From: Desulfonauticus sp.
Lineage (GTDB): Bacteria; Desulfobacterota; Desulfovibrionia; Desulfovibrionales; Desulfonatronovibrionaceae
Reading direction: 5' to 3'
Assembly (NCBI GenBank): GCA_030950395.1
Contig: JAUZRP010000040.1
Location: 1-64,000 of the forward strand
Length of the DNA: 64,000 nucleotides
The position numbers were made by a program, and so were the translations under genes. Position 1 is the first letter of the stretch. Each line of letters begins with the position of its first letter. A model generated the notes under the pieces. It had not been told where the DNA came from and did not search any database. It saw only the letters and a program-made list of their open reading frames with translations. Of the stretch, positions 53,579 through 62,545 are shown piece by piece.

Positions 53579-54679
53579 ATGCAACAATTTATACGTAAAC
53601 ATTTACTTGCTTTTAAGGCCTATGAACCAGGTCTGAGTATAGAGGAAATCCAAGCTAAATATAATCTAGGTAAAATTATCAAACTGGCTAGCAATGAAAA
53701 TCCTTTGGGCACATCTCCCTGTGTGATACAGGTGTTAAAAAATTATCTGCCCTATGCCTTTAGATATCCTAGAGAAGGAAATGTGGCCTTAAAAAAAGAA
53801 TTGGCCAAGTTTTTAAGCGTCCCAGAGGCCAATATCGTTATTGGCAATGGTTCGGATGAAATTATAGATCTTTTGATACGCCTTTTAGTAGAGCCAGGTG
53901 AAAATAGTATTTTAACTTTTCGTCCTTGTTTTAGTATTTATAAAACTCAGGCCCGCGTACATAAAGCTACTTTGAAGCAGGTTCCTTTAAATAAAGATTT
54001 TTCTTTTAATTTAGACGAGTTACTAAATCAGATTGATGCTACAACCAGGCTAATTTTTATTACCAATCCAGATAATCCCTCTGGATATGCCGTTGAAAAG
54101 CAGGTTTTACAAGACTTTGCCCAGGAGCTCCCTCCAGGATGTTTTTTGGTTATAGATGAAGCGTATATTGATTTTGCCGATCCTCTGGAGCATTATTCTT
54201 TTATTCAGGAATTTTCAGCTTATCCTCAGGTAATTTTTTTACGAACGTTTTCCAAATTATTTGGTCTAGCTGGATTGCGTTTGGGATATGCCGTGTTAAA
54301 TGAGGATCTGGCAGATTATTTCTGGCGAATACGTTTGCCTTTTAGTGTAAATATTTTGGCCGAAAAAGCAGGTCTTGCTGCTTTGCAAGATACGTTTTTT
54401 TATCAGGAAACCAGAAGGGTTGTTTTAGAGGGAAGAAAATTTTTAAGTACAAAACTTCAAGAATTAGGCTGTGAAGTATTTCCCTCTCAAGCTAATTTTA
54501 TTTTATTTAAGCCCCCAATTGAGGCCAAAGACGTGTTTGATTATTTGTTAAAAAAAGGGCTTATTATTAGACGGCTTACCTCTTATGGACTTCCAGATTT
54601 TTTGCGAGTTAGTGTGGGCACAGAAGAAGAAAATAAGATTTTTCTAACTTATTTGCAGGAGATTTTAGGTGACAGATGA
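53579..54679 (+). CDS. hisC: Histidinol-phosphate aminotransferase
   Basis: The 366-residue fold-type I PLP enzyme has LASNENPLGTSP, RYPREGN, GNGSDEIIDLLIRLL, ITNPDNPSGYAV and VIDEAYIDFADP. The PLP-lysine is in RTFSKLFGLAGLRLGYA. It converts imidazole-acetol phosphate to histidinol phosphate; related activities on aromatic amino acids are possible. The gene starts 1 base after pilQ and overlaps cmk by 11 bases. Confidence 0.9.
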   Translation: MQQFIRKHLLAFKAYEPGLSIEEIQAKYNLGKIIKLASNENPLGTSPCVIQVLKNYLPYAFRYPREGNVALKKELAKFLSVPEANIVIGNGSDEIIDLLIRLLVEPGENSILTFRPCFSIYKTQARVHKATLKQVPLNKDFSFNLDELLNQIDATTRLIFITNPDNPSGYAVEKQVLQDFAQELPPGCFLVIDEAYIDFADPLEHYSFIQEFSAYPQVIFLRTFSKLFGLAGLRLGYAVLNEDLADYFWRIRLPFSVNILAEKAGLAALQDTFFYQETRRVVLEGRKFLSTKLQELGCEVFPSQANFILFKPPIEAKDVFDYLLKKGLIIRRLTSYGLPDFLRVSVGTEEENKIFLTYLQEILGDR

Positions 54680-55340
54680 TCGTCTGCTTATCACTATAGA
54701 TGGGCCTGCTGGAGTGGGGAAGACCACTTTAGCCAAAAAATTGGCTTCTTATTTAAACATTGCTTATCTGGATACTGGGGCTATGTTTAGAGGATTAGCT
54801 TATTGCCTGGGAAAGACCAGTCTTAATTGGACAGAGAATGAGTTAGAACAGCGTTTGGCAGGGCTTAGCTTTGATTTGATTGTTAGGGATGGTAATTTTG
54901 TCTTAACCTTAAATCAAAAGGTGTTGGGAGATGAGATTAGGAGTGAAGAAATTGGTTTTTTAGCTTCAACTTTGGGGACCAAACCTGTTATTCGAAATTT
55001 TTTAAAACAAGAACAAAGAAAAATAGGGGCAAAGTATCCTCTGGTGGCCGAAGGTAGGGATATGGGATCTTGCGTGTTTCCTGATGCTAGATATAAATTT
55101 TTTTTAGATGCAGATGTTAGTGTGAGGGCCAAAAGACGGGTTTTGCAATTGGAAGAAAAGGGAATGCAAGTTGATTTTAAAAGTATTTTAGATGCCCTGC
55201 GAAAAAGGGATTTTCAAGATAGAAACAGAAAAATAGCTCCTTTAAAACCAGCTAAAGATGCTGTTATTATTGATACCACGCATTTGAGTGCGGAGGAAGT
55301 TTTTGATATTTTAAAAAATAAGATAACTAGAGGGAGCTAA
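54669..55340 (+). CDS. cmk: Cytidylate kinase
   Basis: The 223-residue P-loop kinase has ITIDGPAGVGKTTLAKKLA (about 8-26), YLDTGAMFRGLAY, AEGRDMGSCVFPDARYKFFLDA and RDFQDRNRKIAPLKPAKDA. It phosphorylates CMP/dCMP. GTG start 54669 inside hisC. It is followed without gap by the oxidoreductase gene. Confidence 0.95.
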   Translation: MTDDRLLITIDGPAGVGKTTLAKKLASYLNIAYLDTGAMFRGLAYCLGKTSLNWTENELEQRLAGLSFDLIVRDGNFVLTLNQKVLGDEIRSEEIGFLASTLGTKPVIRNFLKQEQRKIGAKYPLVAEGRDMGSCVFPDARYKFFLDADVSVRAKRRVLQLEEKGMQVDFKSILDALRKRDFQDRNRKIAPLKPAKDAVIIDTTHLSAEEVFDILKNKITRGS

Positions 55341-56315
55341 ATGAAAAGGTTATCTCTTGGTATTATTGGAGTGGGACATCTGGGAGAAATCCATACCAGA
55401 TTGGCCAAGCAAATTGATCTGGTTCAGCTAATAGGCATATACGATACCAATTTAAAACGGGCTGAAGAAATATCTAAAAAATACGAGGTAAGTTTGTTTC
55501 GTTCTTTAGAAGAACTTTTGGATAAAGTAGAAGCTGTGTCTATTGTAGTGCCTACGGAAAGTCATTTTGAAGTGGCTAAACTTGCCCTTGAAAAGAACAA
55601 ACACGTATTTATTGAAAAACCCATTACTTCTTCTAGTGAGCAAGCAGAGCAGTTAATAAAAATTGCTAAGGAAAAAAGGCTTAAAATTCAGGTGGGACAC
55701 ATAGAGAGGTTTAATCCTGCGTTTTTGGCTTTAAAGGCATTTGAGCTAGAACCTTTGTTTATTGAAGGACATCGTTTAAGTAAATTTAATCCGCGGGGCA
55801 CGGATGTTAGCGTGATTTTTGATTTAATGATTCACGATATTGATCTAGTGTTACAACTAGTTCCTTACCCCATAAAATCGATAGATGCCTGTGGAGTAAA
55901 AGTGGTTTCTGAGAGTGAAGACATTGCCAATGCCAGGATAGTGTTTGAAAATGGAAGTGTAGCTAATTTGACAGCTAGTAGAATTTCTTTAAAGGACATG
56001 CGAAAGTTGAGGCTTTTTCAAAGACATTCTTATATTTCCATTGATTTTTTAAATAAAAAAACAGAGCTTTTTATTTTAAAAGATGGGAATAATGTGCCTG
56101 AAGGGGGCATACCTTTTCAGATTGGCCCAGAAGATAATCGAAAAGAAATCGTGTATTTTTCTCCAGCAGGTGGGGACATCAACCCTTTGAAAGAAGAACT
56201 TTTTTTATTTGCCAAAGCCGTTTTAGAAGACCGAAAAGTTCCTGTAGATGCGGAGCAGGGTCTAAAAAATCTTAAAGTAGCAGAGCAAATTGTAGAACAG
56301 TTGCGCCATCCATAA
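55341..56315 (+). CDS. Gfo/Idh/MocA-family oxidoreductase
   Basis: The 324-residue protein has an N-terminal Rossmann fold (LGIIGVGHLGEIHTRLA), VPTESHFEVAKLALEKNKHVFIEKPI (with the family EKP motif, about 95) and a C-terminal alpha/beta domain with FDLMIHDIDLVL. Similar proteins next to lipid A or cmk genes in sulfate reducers are thought to be nucleotide-sugar dehydrogenases, but the substrate cannot be told from sequence. ATG directly follows the cmk stop. Confidence 0.85.
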   Translation: MKRLSLGIIGVGHLGEIHTRLAKQIDLVQLIGIYDTNLKRAEEISKKYEVSLFRSLEELLDKVEAVSIVVPTESHFEVAKLALEKNKHVFIEKPITSSSEQAEQLIKIAKEKRLKIQVGHIERFNPAFLALKAFELEPLFIEGHRLSKFNPRGTDVSVIFDLMIHDIDLVLQLVPYPIKSIDACGVKVVSESEDIANARIVFENGSVANLTASRISLKDMRKLRLFQRHSYISIDFLNKKTELFILKDGNNVPEGGIPFQIGPEDNRKEIVYFSPAGGDINPLKEELFLFAKAVLEDRKVPVDAEQGLKNLKVAEQIVEQLRHP

Positions 56316-56342
56316 CTTATTAAAGTTAAAAATTTCATTTGT

Positions 56343-57260
56343 ATGTCTTTTGATTTTCTTATTTATACTTTTCCTGTTTCTGGGGTTACAACAAATCTGT
56401 TGTATCCACCATTTATTATGTTTGTAATTTCTCTATTTACCTCTACTGCTGGCGTTTCTGGAGCTTTTGCTTTACTTCCTTTGCAAATAAGTGTGTTTGG
56501 ATATACTTCTCCTGGAGTAAGTGCTACAAATTTTGTCTATAATATAGTAGCTATTCCAGCAGGGGTTATAAAGTACATAAAAGATAGATTATTGTCTAAG
56601 TCTCTTTTAATTTTGTTAATTGTTGGCACTACACCTGGAATATTTTTAGGTTATTACATTAGGGTGATTTATCTGCTTGATCCTGCCAAATTCAAGATTT
56701 TTGTAGGTTGCGTTTTGCTTTATCTTGGGGCACGTGTTTTTCAAAGTGGCTTAGTTGAATATAGAAAAAGAATTTTTGTTTCTCTCCAGAAAAGCACATG
56801 TTCTGCTATCCAACAAGAACGCATGGGTTTTTTAAAAACTACTATCTTTTTAGATAGCGGAGAAAAGGTTTCTTTTTCAAATGTAACCGTTTTTATACCA
56901 GCTTTTATAAGCGGGATTATAGGGGGAGCTTATGGTATTGGAGGTGGGGCCATAATGTCTCCCTTTTGTATTGCTGTGTTGGGGTTGCCTGTTTATGTGG
57001 TTGCAGGAGCTACCCTTGCCTCTACCTGGACCAGCTCTCTGATTTCTGTGCTTATTTACGCTTTTGGACCTCTGGTAGGTCATAATCTTCAAACTTCTCC
57101 TGATTGGCAGCTTGGGTTGCTTTTTGGTCTTGGTGGTATGGGTGGCATTTATATAGGAGCAAGGTTGCAAAAAATTATTCGTCCTTTTATTATAAAGGTA
57201 ATTTTAGGTTTGGTTGTTTTAAGTGTTGCTTTAAAATATCTAGTTTTTTCCTTGATTTAA
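56343..57260 (+). CDS. TauE/SafE-family permease (sulfite/sulfonate exporter type)
   Basis: The 305-residue polytopic membrane protein has about eight helices. It has the duplicated family pattern: [20 protein letters not shown] near the N-terminus and [22 protein letters not shown] in the second half (glycine-rich). A soluble loop sits in the middle. The family transports sulfite, sulfoacetate, or similar anions; in a sulfate reducer this may matter, but the substrate is inferred. It converges on uvrB, with a 4-base overlap of the two ends. Confidence 0.85.
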   Translation: MSFDFLIYTFPVSGVTTNLLYPPFIMFVISLFTSTAGVSGAFALLPLQISVFGYTSPGVSATNFVYNIVAIPAGVIKYIKDRLLSKSLLILLIVGTTPGIFLGYYIRVIYLLDPAKFKIFVGCVLLYLGARVFQSGLVEYRKRIFVSLQKSTCSAIQQERMGFLKTTIFLDSGEKVSFSNVTVFIPAFISGIIGGAYGIGGGAIMSPFCIAVLGLPVYVVAGATLASTWTSSLISVLIYAFGPLVGHNLQTSPDWQLGLLFGLGGMGGIYIGARLQKIIRPFIIKVILGLVVLSVALKYLVFSLI

Positions 57261-59251
57261 GTTACTTCTAGCAAGACTTTTTTAAGATAAACAATTTCAT
57301 CTCTTAGTTTTGCTGCCTCTTCAAATTCTAGGTTTTTGGCACAATTTTTCATTTGTTTTTCTAATTTTTTTATTTCTTTTTCCAGTTTGTGTGGGGGTAG
57401 CATGTAGGGGTTGGAGATTTTAGATGAAGACTTTGTTTTTGATGTTTGTTTTTTTCCTAAATTAACCAGAGGGTGCTTTTTGTGTTTTTTTATGGTTATA
57501 GGTGTTTTGTTATATTTTTGGTTGAATTCCAATTGCATTGTGCGGCGTCTTTTGGTTTCTTTTATGGCCTGCTCCATGGCCGGAGTGATTTTATCCGCGT
57601 ACATTATAACCTTTCCTTCCAGATTGCGGGCCGCTCTACCAAATATTTGGATTAAAGATCTTGCAGAGCGCAAAAAACCTTCTTTATCCGCATCTAGGAT
57701 AATAATTAGAGCTACTTCCGGTAAATCTAGGCCTTCTCTGAGAAGGTTTATGCCAATTAGGATGTCAAATTCATCTTGCCTTAGGCCTTGAATTAAATTT
57801 ATCCTTTCTAGAGTGTCTATTTCTGAATGCATGTATTTGGCCTTTAGGCCCCTTTCTGCTAAAAATTCACTTAGATCTTCGGCCAATCTTTTGGTCAGAG
57901 TGGTAATTAAGACTTTTTGTTTTTTTTCTACCCGTTGCACGCATTCTGAGATAAGATCAGGAATTTGATTATGAGTAGGCCGCACTTCTACCTCAGGATC
58001 CACTAGATAAGTGGGTCTAATAATTTGCTCTACAATATGAGGTTTTGATCTTTGGACCTCCCAGTCTCCTGGAGTGGCAGATACGTAGATACACTGATTG
58101 ACAGCTTTTAAAAATTCTTCAAAGTTTAACGGCCTATTATCTAGAGCTGAGGGTAAGCGAAAGCCAAAGTCCACAAGAGTCTGTTTGCGGGCCCTATCTC
58201 CATTGTACATTCCTCTAATTTGAGGTATGGTAATATGGGATTCATCTATAAATAAAATAAAATCGTGAGGGAAATAATTTAATAAACAGGCAGGAGGTTC
58301 TCCTGGTGCTCTGCCGTCTAGGTGTCTGGAATAATTTTCTATGCCTTTACAATACCCTAATTCTTCTATCATTTCTAGGTCGAATAGGGTCCTTTGCTCT
58401 AGACGTTTTGCTTCTATTAGTTTGTTTTGACTGTGAAAGTATTGTAAACGTTCAAATAGTTCTTTGCGGATGTCATCCATTGCCCGTTTTAGATTGTCGC
58501 GATCAGACACATAATGGCTGGCAGGAAAAATAATGGTTTTTTTTAGGCGTTGTTTAACTTCTCCACTTAGGGGATCCACTTGATTTATGCTTTCAATTTC
58601 GTCTCCAAAAAATTCTATGCGTAACGAACTATGCTCCATGTAAGCAGGTATGATTTCTAATACGTCTCCTCTTATTCTAAACGTGCCCCGTTTTAGATCG
58701 TATTCGTTCCTTTCGTATTGAATTTCTATTAGGCGTTGAATTATATTTTCCATAGATACCATTTGTCCCTGGTGTAAAGGAATAATGAGTTTGGCATAGT
58801 ATTCAGGTGAACCAAGTCCATAAATGCAGGAAACAGAGGAAACAATAATGACGTCCCTTCTAGTGAGCAGGGCGTGAGTAGCCGCATGTCTTAATTTATC
58901 TATTTCTTCGTTAATGGAAGAATCTTTTTCTATGTAAAGGTCTTGATGTGGCAGATAGGCTTCTGGCTGATAATAATCATAATAGCTTACAAAATATTCC
59001 ACTGCGTTTTCTGGAAAGAGGGATTTAAATTCTGAATAGAGCTGTGCGGCTAAGGTTTTGTTAGGTGCAATGATTAAGGTAGGGCGGTTCACCCGGTAAA
59101 TTATATTGGCCATGGTAAAGGTTTTGCCAGAGCCTGTTACTCCAAGTAATAACTGATCTTTTACGCCTTTTTCTAAATTTTTGGCTATAAAATCAATGGC
59201 CTTAGGTTGATCTCCTCTTGGTTTATAGGAGCTTTTTAATTTAAATTTCAT
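57257..59251 (-). CDS. uvrB: UvrABC excinuclease subunit UvrB
   Basis: The protein is about 664 residues. It has Walker [16 protein letters not shown] (about 37-51), the beta-hairpin region [21 protein letters not shown], helicase motifs with [17 protein letters not shown] and [13 protein letters not shown]. The C-terminal UVR motif is [23 protein letters not shown]. It verifies damage loaded by UvrA. ATG 59251 gives the usual N-terminus; an in-frame TTG at 59269 is less likely. Confidence 0.96.
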   Translation of the reverse strand: MKFKLKSSYKPRGDQPKAIDFIAKNLEKGVKDQLLLGVTGSGKTFTMANIIYRVNRPTLIIAPNKTLAAQLYSEFKSLFPENAVEYFVSYYDYYQPEAYLPHQDLYIEKDSSINEEIDKLRHAATHALLTRRDVIIVSSVSCIYGLGSPEYYAKLIIPLHQGQMVSMENIIQRLIEIQYERNEYDLKRGTFRIRGDVLEIIPAYMEHSSLRIEFFGDEIESINQVDPLSGEVKQRLKKTIIFPASHYVSDRDNLKRAMDDIRKELFERLQYFHSQNKLIEAKRLEQRTLFDLEMIEELGYCKGIENYSRHLDGRAPGEPPACLLNYFPHDFILFIDESHITIPQIRGMYNGDRARKQTLVDFGFRLPSALDNRPLNFEEFLKAVNQCIYVSATPGDWEVQRSKPHIVEQIIRPTYLVDPEVEVRPTHNQIPDLISECVQRVEKKQKVLITTLTKRLAEDLSEFLAERGLKAKYMHSEIDTLERINLIQGLRQDEFDILIGINLLREGLDLPEVALIIILDADKEGFLRSARSLIQIFGRAARNLEGKVIMYADKITPAMEQAIKETKRRRTMQLEFNQKYNKTPITIKKHKKHPLVNLGKKQTSKTKSSSKISNPYMLPPHKLEKEIKKLEKQMKNCAKNLEFEEAAKLRDEIVYLKKVLLEVT

Positions 59252-59359
59252 AACTATTCCAATGTCCAAAAATAAATTACCAATTTGGCAAATGTTTGGC
59301 TAAAAATTTTATTTTGTCAAATAGGTGTTTTTGGGTTAGATTCCAAGTTGGGGGCTTAA

Positions 59360-59698
59360 ATGAGAAAAAGGATAAATTTTCAAGATTTGGAAAAAGCAAA
59401 AAATATCTTTCAGTTAGGGGATAAGGCTTGTATTCAAGAAATTAAACAGCGTTATTATGCCTTGTTAAAAAAATGGCATCCAGATAAGTGTTCCCAATCC
59501 AAGACTAAAGCTCTAGAAATGACTCAAAAGATTGTAGAGGCTTACAAATTATTGATAGCTTATTGTGAGCAATATGCCATACCTTTAAACAAACAGGAAA
59601 TAAAAGAAGATTTTTTAGATCCAGAAGAGTGGTGGCGTCAAAGATTTGGAGAGGATCCTTTATGGGGGACAGCAAAGGATATCAAAGCTAAAAAATAA
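59360..59698 (+). CDS. Small J-domain (DnaJ-like) protein
   Basis: The 112-residue protein has a J-domain covering most of its length: NFQDLEKAKNIFQLGDKACIQEIKQRYYALLKKWHPDKC with the HPD motif (about 41-43), then AYKLLIAYCEQY. No zinc-finger or C-terminal substrate domain follows. The J-domain should stimulate a DnaK-type Hsp70. The C-terminal acidic/aromatic tail (DPEEWWRQRFGEDPLWGT) resembles tails seen in small J-proteins of sulfate reducers. Single gene. Confidence 0.85.
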   Translation: MRKRINFQDLEKAKNIFQLGDKACIQEIKQRYYALLKKWHPDKCSQSKTKALEMTQKIVEAYKLLIAYCEQYAIPLNKQEIKEDFLDPEEWWRQRFGEDPLWGTAKDIKAKK

Positions 59699-59740
59699 AA
59701 TTTTTTAGCCAGTAAAGTAGGGGGGAGTTAGGAAGGATAC

Positions 59741-60850
59741 TTAGTTTTTAGCAAATAGTTTCTGGTAGATGTGATAGGTATTTTGATAAAAATGTTGCTC
59801 TGTAAGACGGGTTTTAAAAGTATTTTGTTCTTTTTGAAGGATGGATAGTAAAAAATTTTTATCCAGGCATTGTTGAATTTTTTGGGCTAGTTGAAGAGGG
59901 TTGTTGGGTTCAACCAGAGCCTCTTTAGGAAGGATATCTGGCAAGACTCCTACTTTTGTGCCAATAACAGGGATATTACAGGCCATCATTTCCAGTCCCG
60001 CTCTAATAATAGTTTCTGAATACAAAGATGCAATTACCCCCAGATCCAGGGCATTGATATAATTTTTGGGGTTAGATACTTTTCCCGTAATTATAGAAAT
60101 ATGGCTTAGATTATACTTTTTTAGCCAGTTCTTGATAGTGTTTTCATGCAGAGCAGTGCTAAAACCTATTAACACAAGGCGCAGGTGATGAAGTTTTTGT
60201 TTGTGATAGAGATGGGCTATGGCCTGAATGAGTTGTTTTTGTCCCTTTACCCTGTCAAATCTCCCTAATAATCCCACACCAAAACAATTTTTATCCCAAT
60301 TTAATTTAGCTCTTAGATGTTGTCTTGCCTCTGGATCTGGATAAAAACGTCTTGTATCAACTCCTCCCAATACTAAGTGTAGTTTGGATTTTGGTGTTTT
60401 AAAGGATTGTTCAAAATGTTTAAACATTCTGGTATTGGTGGTGATGACGGCATCTGCTATTTTATTGTGTAACCAGAGATTAAAAATGTTTTTTTTAGGC
60501 AGTCTTTGATCTCCTCTTGTCCTAACCAATTTAAAGGAATGTATTTTTTTTAATAACCCAAATAGAATAAAGCTTTCTCCTCTGTGGCAATTAATCAGGT
60601 CTGGTTTAAAATCAGAGACGAGCTTGTGCAGAGAGTAGAGAGTGTTTAAAACTGTCAGAGGATTGTTGCTAGTTAAGGGTAGGGTTCGGTAAGGCAGATG
60701 GCTTTGTTGAACTTTGCTTAAAGTTTGGGTATGGGGTAAGCAGAGCATAAGGACCTCATGGCCGTGTCTAGACAGAAGTTCCCCTAAAAATAAGCCGTAC
60801 CAGGCAGTGGCATTGAACCAGCGAACATTTATGACTTGAATAATACGCAT
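59741..60850 (-). CDS. Glycosyltransferase, GT4 family
   Basis: The protein has about 369 residues and GT-B fold. The N-terminus is MRIIQVINVRWFNATAWYGLFLGELLSRHGHEV, then FKPDLINCHRGESFILFGLL. The C-terminal donor domain has GVGLLGRFDRVKGQKQLIQAI and the E-x7-E region around SLYSETIIRAGLEMMACNIPVIGTKVGVLPDIL. It probably adds a sugar during LPS or glycan synthesis. ATG 60850 fits the family; GTG 60874 would extend it. The start codon overlaps that of the divergent GT2 gene. Confidence 0.85.
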   Translation of the reverse strand: MRIIQVINVRWFNATAWYGLFLGELLSRHGHEVLMLCLPHTQTLSKVQQSHLPYRTLPLTSNNPLTVLNTLYSLHKLVSDFKPDLINCHRGESFILFGLLKKIHSFKLVRTRGDQRLPKKNIFNLWLHNKIADAVITTNTRMFKHFEQSFKTPKSKLHLVLGGVDTRRFYPDPEARQHLRAKLNWDKNCFGVGLLGRFDRVKGQKQLIQAIAHLYHKQKLHHLRLVLIGFSTALHENTIKNWLKKYNLSHISIITGKVSNPKNYINALDLGVIASLYSETIIRAGLEMMACNIPVIGTKVGVLPDILPKEALVEPNNPLQLAQKIQQCLDKNFLLSILQKEQNTFKTRLTEQHFYQNTYHIYQKLFAKN

Positions 60851-61673
60851 GTTAGTTTCTGTAATAATCCCCACTTACAATCGGGCTAAGTTTCTTGGTC
60901 AGGCTATTGAGTCTGTGCTCAAGCAGACATATACCTGTTTAGAGCTTATTGTCGTAGATGATGGCTCAACAGACAGAACCTGGCAAATAGTAAAACATTT
61001 TTCTGATAAACGGATTAAGTATTTTTATCAAGAAAATAAAGGAGTGGCTTGGGCTAGAAATTGGGGTGTAAAAGTGTCTCGAGGCGAATTTATTGCTTTT
61101 TTGGATTCTGATGACTTCTGGTTGCCGCAAAAATTAGAGAAACAACTTAGATTTTTGCAGGAAACTGATTTTTTGCTGGTTCAGTGTTTGGAAAAATGGT
61201 TTAGACGGGGAAAATTTGTTAATCAAAAAAGAAAACATCTTATGCCTGCTGGTTGGTTTTGGGAAAAGGCTCTGGAGATGTGTTTAATTGGACCTTCCTG
61301 TGTACTTTTGAAAAGACAGGTGTTAGATAAGGTAGGAGTTTTTGATGAAACTTTTCCTGCCTGTGAAGATTATGAATTGTGGTTAAGGGTGCTTTTAGAC
61401 TATCCTGTGGGGCTTGTGCCCGAAGCTCTAGTCGTAAAAAGAGGGGGACATGGAGATCAGCTGTCTAGAAGTATATTGGGATTGGATCTTTACAGAATCT
61501 ATGCTCTGTTGAAAATTAGAACAAAAATAACTGATCCCTGTTTGCTTTCCAAATTGGATACAGTGTTGACACATAAAGCAAGTTGTTATGTGCAGGGTTG
61601 TTTAAAAAGAGGCAAATGGGAGGAAGCTCTCAGAATAAAAGAATTATTACCCTTTAGGATAAATAATGAATAA
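60849..61673 (+). CDS. Glycosyltransferase, GT2 family
   Basis: The 274-residue protein has the GT-A motifs VSVIIPTYNRAKFLGQAIESVLKQTY, LELIVVDDGSTDRTWQI, NKGVAWARNWGV and FLDSDDFW (DxD-type). A C-terminal accepting region with VGVFDETFPACEDYELWLRV follows. It uses a nucleotide-sugar donor. The ATG overlaps the start of the divergent GT4 gene within CATG, and no good ribosome binding site precedes it. Confidence 0.88.
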   Translation: MLVSVIIPTYNRAKFLGQAIESVLKQTYTCLELIVVDDGSTDRTWQIVKHFSDKRIKYFYQENKGVAWARNWGVKVSRGEFIAFLDSDDFWLPQKLEKQLRFLQETDFLLVQCLEKWFRRGKFVNQKRKHLMPAGWFWEKALEMCLIGPSCVLLKRQVLDKVGVFDETFPACEDYELWLRVLLDYPVGLVPEALVVKRGGHGDQLSRSILGLDLYRIYALLKIRTKITDPCLLSKLDTVLTHKASCYVQGCLKRGKWEEALRIKELLPFRINNE

Positions 61674-61678
61674 AAATT

Positions 61679-62038
61679 CTAAAAAAACTCTTTTTTTATC
61701 ACTGCTTCAGTTTTTATTTTTTCTAAAAGTTCGCTTAAAACAGAGGTTACGTGTTCTCTAATGTCTCCAGCCACTACGATAAACAATAGATCATCTCCTG
61801 GTTTAAATAGGCCTTCTTTAGCTTCCACAATTATTTTAAAAATACCAGGACGTTGTTCAAATTGTTTGACCAGTTGCGCTATTTTGGGATAATCTACTTT
61901 TACTTCTAATTGAGAAACAGGATTTTTGTTCTGTCTTGACCAGGCACGCACCACTCCATTGTGGATTAGGATCATGCCTACTTGTTCTGTAAATCCTGGT
62001 GCTGTTTTTAATTGGGCTATGGCTTGAGATATGTCCAT
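61679..62038 (-). CDS. MoaE-like molybdopterin synthase large-subunit family protein
   Basis: The 119-residue protein resembles MoaE: IHNGVVRAWSRQ (an early HNGVVR-like segment), the VAGDIREHVTSVLSELLEKIKTEAVIKKEFF end. MoaE makes molybdopterin with MoaD. The classical catalytic Lys/Arg pattern (VPIWKKE) is here AVIKKEFF, so activity is uncertain. It lies downstream of dsrC, separated by a terminator, on the same strand. Confidence 0.65.
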   Translation of the reverse strand: MDISQAIAQLKTAPGFTEQVGMILIHNGVVRAWSRQNKNPVSQLEVKVDYPKIAQLVKQFEQRPGIFKIIVEAKEGLFKPGDDLLFIVVAGDIREHVTSVLSELLEKIKTEAVIKKEFF

Positions 62039-62075
62039 TGCTTATTTTGAGAAATTAAGCTTATATAAATAAAAA

Positions 62076-62100
62076 AAAGGCGGATTAAATCCGCCTTTTG
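62076..62100 (-). terminator. Terminator after dsrC
   Basis: AAAGGCGGAT and ATCCGCCTTT form a stem with a 2-3-base loop just downstream of dsrC on the minus strand. The T-run on that strand (A-run at 62069-62077 on the plus strand) makes a good terminator. Confidence 0.85.
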
Positions 62101-62111
62101 TGGATAATATC

Positions 62112-62429
62112 TTATACACAACCAGTAGGTTTGGGCAAACCAGCCATTTTACAGGCTCCCTTACCAGGTCCAGATGGAAACAATTCGTAGATTTGTTTGA
62201 GTTTAAAGCCAGTTACCTTGGACAAAATTCTAACCATGGGAGCAATACCATTCTTTTTGTAGTAGTCTTGCAAGAACTCGATTACCTTTCTATGGTCATC
62301 TGTGAGTTCTTTAATACCTTCCTGGTCTTTTACGTATTCTACCCACTCTTCACACCAGTCTTCGAATCTTTGTAAGAAACCATCTTCGTCAACTTCAAAT
62401 TTTTTACCTTTAAATTCTACAACAGCCAT
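62112..62429 (-). CDS. dsrC: DsrC, dissimilatory sulfite reductase-associated sulfur carrier
   Basis: The 105-residue protein has the full DsrC pattern: VDEDGFLQRFEDWCEEWVEYV, LTDDHRKVIEFLQDYY, KNGIAPMVRILSK and the flexible tail GPGKGACKMAGLPKPTGCV. Both cysteines, C93 and C104 (the Cys-x10-Cys pair), are present. They carry the sulfur of sulfite reduction as a trisulfide between DsrAB and the DsrMKJOP complex. The AGGAGG is 7 bases before the ATG. Typical of sulfate/sulfite reducers. Confidence 0.97.
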   Translation of the reverse strand: MAVVEFKGKKFEVDEDGFLQRFEDWCEEWVEYVKDQEGIKELTDDHRKVIEFLQDYYKKNGIAPMVRILSKVTGFKLKQIYELFPSGPGKGACKMAGLPKPTGCV

Positions 62430-62499
62430 TTTTAACCTCCTTAAAATACTTATTTTTTGGTTGACTCTATACTAAAAGAGCCTTTCCTCTATTAATGCC

Positions 62500-62538
62500 T
62501 GACTTAGTTTCCTAAAATAAGATATTATTTTTTGTCAA
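62500..62538 (-). promoter_or_regulatory. Candidate promoter of dsrC
   Basis: On the minus strand, TTGACA at 62538-62533 has a suitable distance to AT-rich sequence that could serve as -10, about 105 bases before the dsrC start. The -10 is not clear, so this is only a lead. Confidence 0.35.
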
Positions 62539-62545
62539 TGTTTTT

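Noticed and set aside
57411-58533. Plus-strand frames inside uvrB
   Set aside because: They are antisense shadows of the well-conserved uvrB gene and have no homology-like features.
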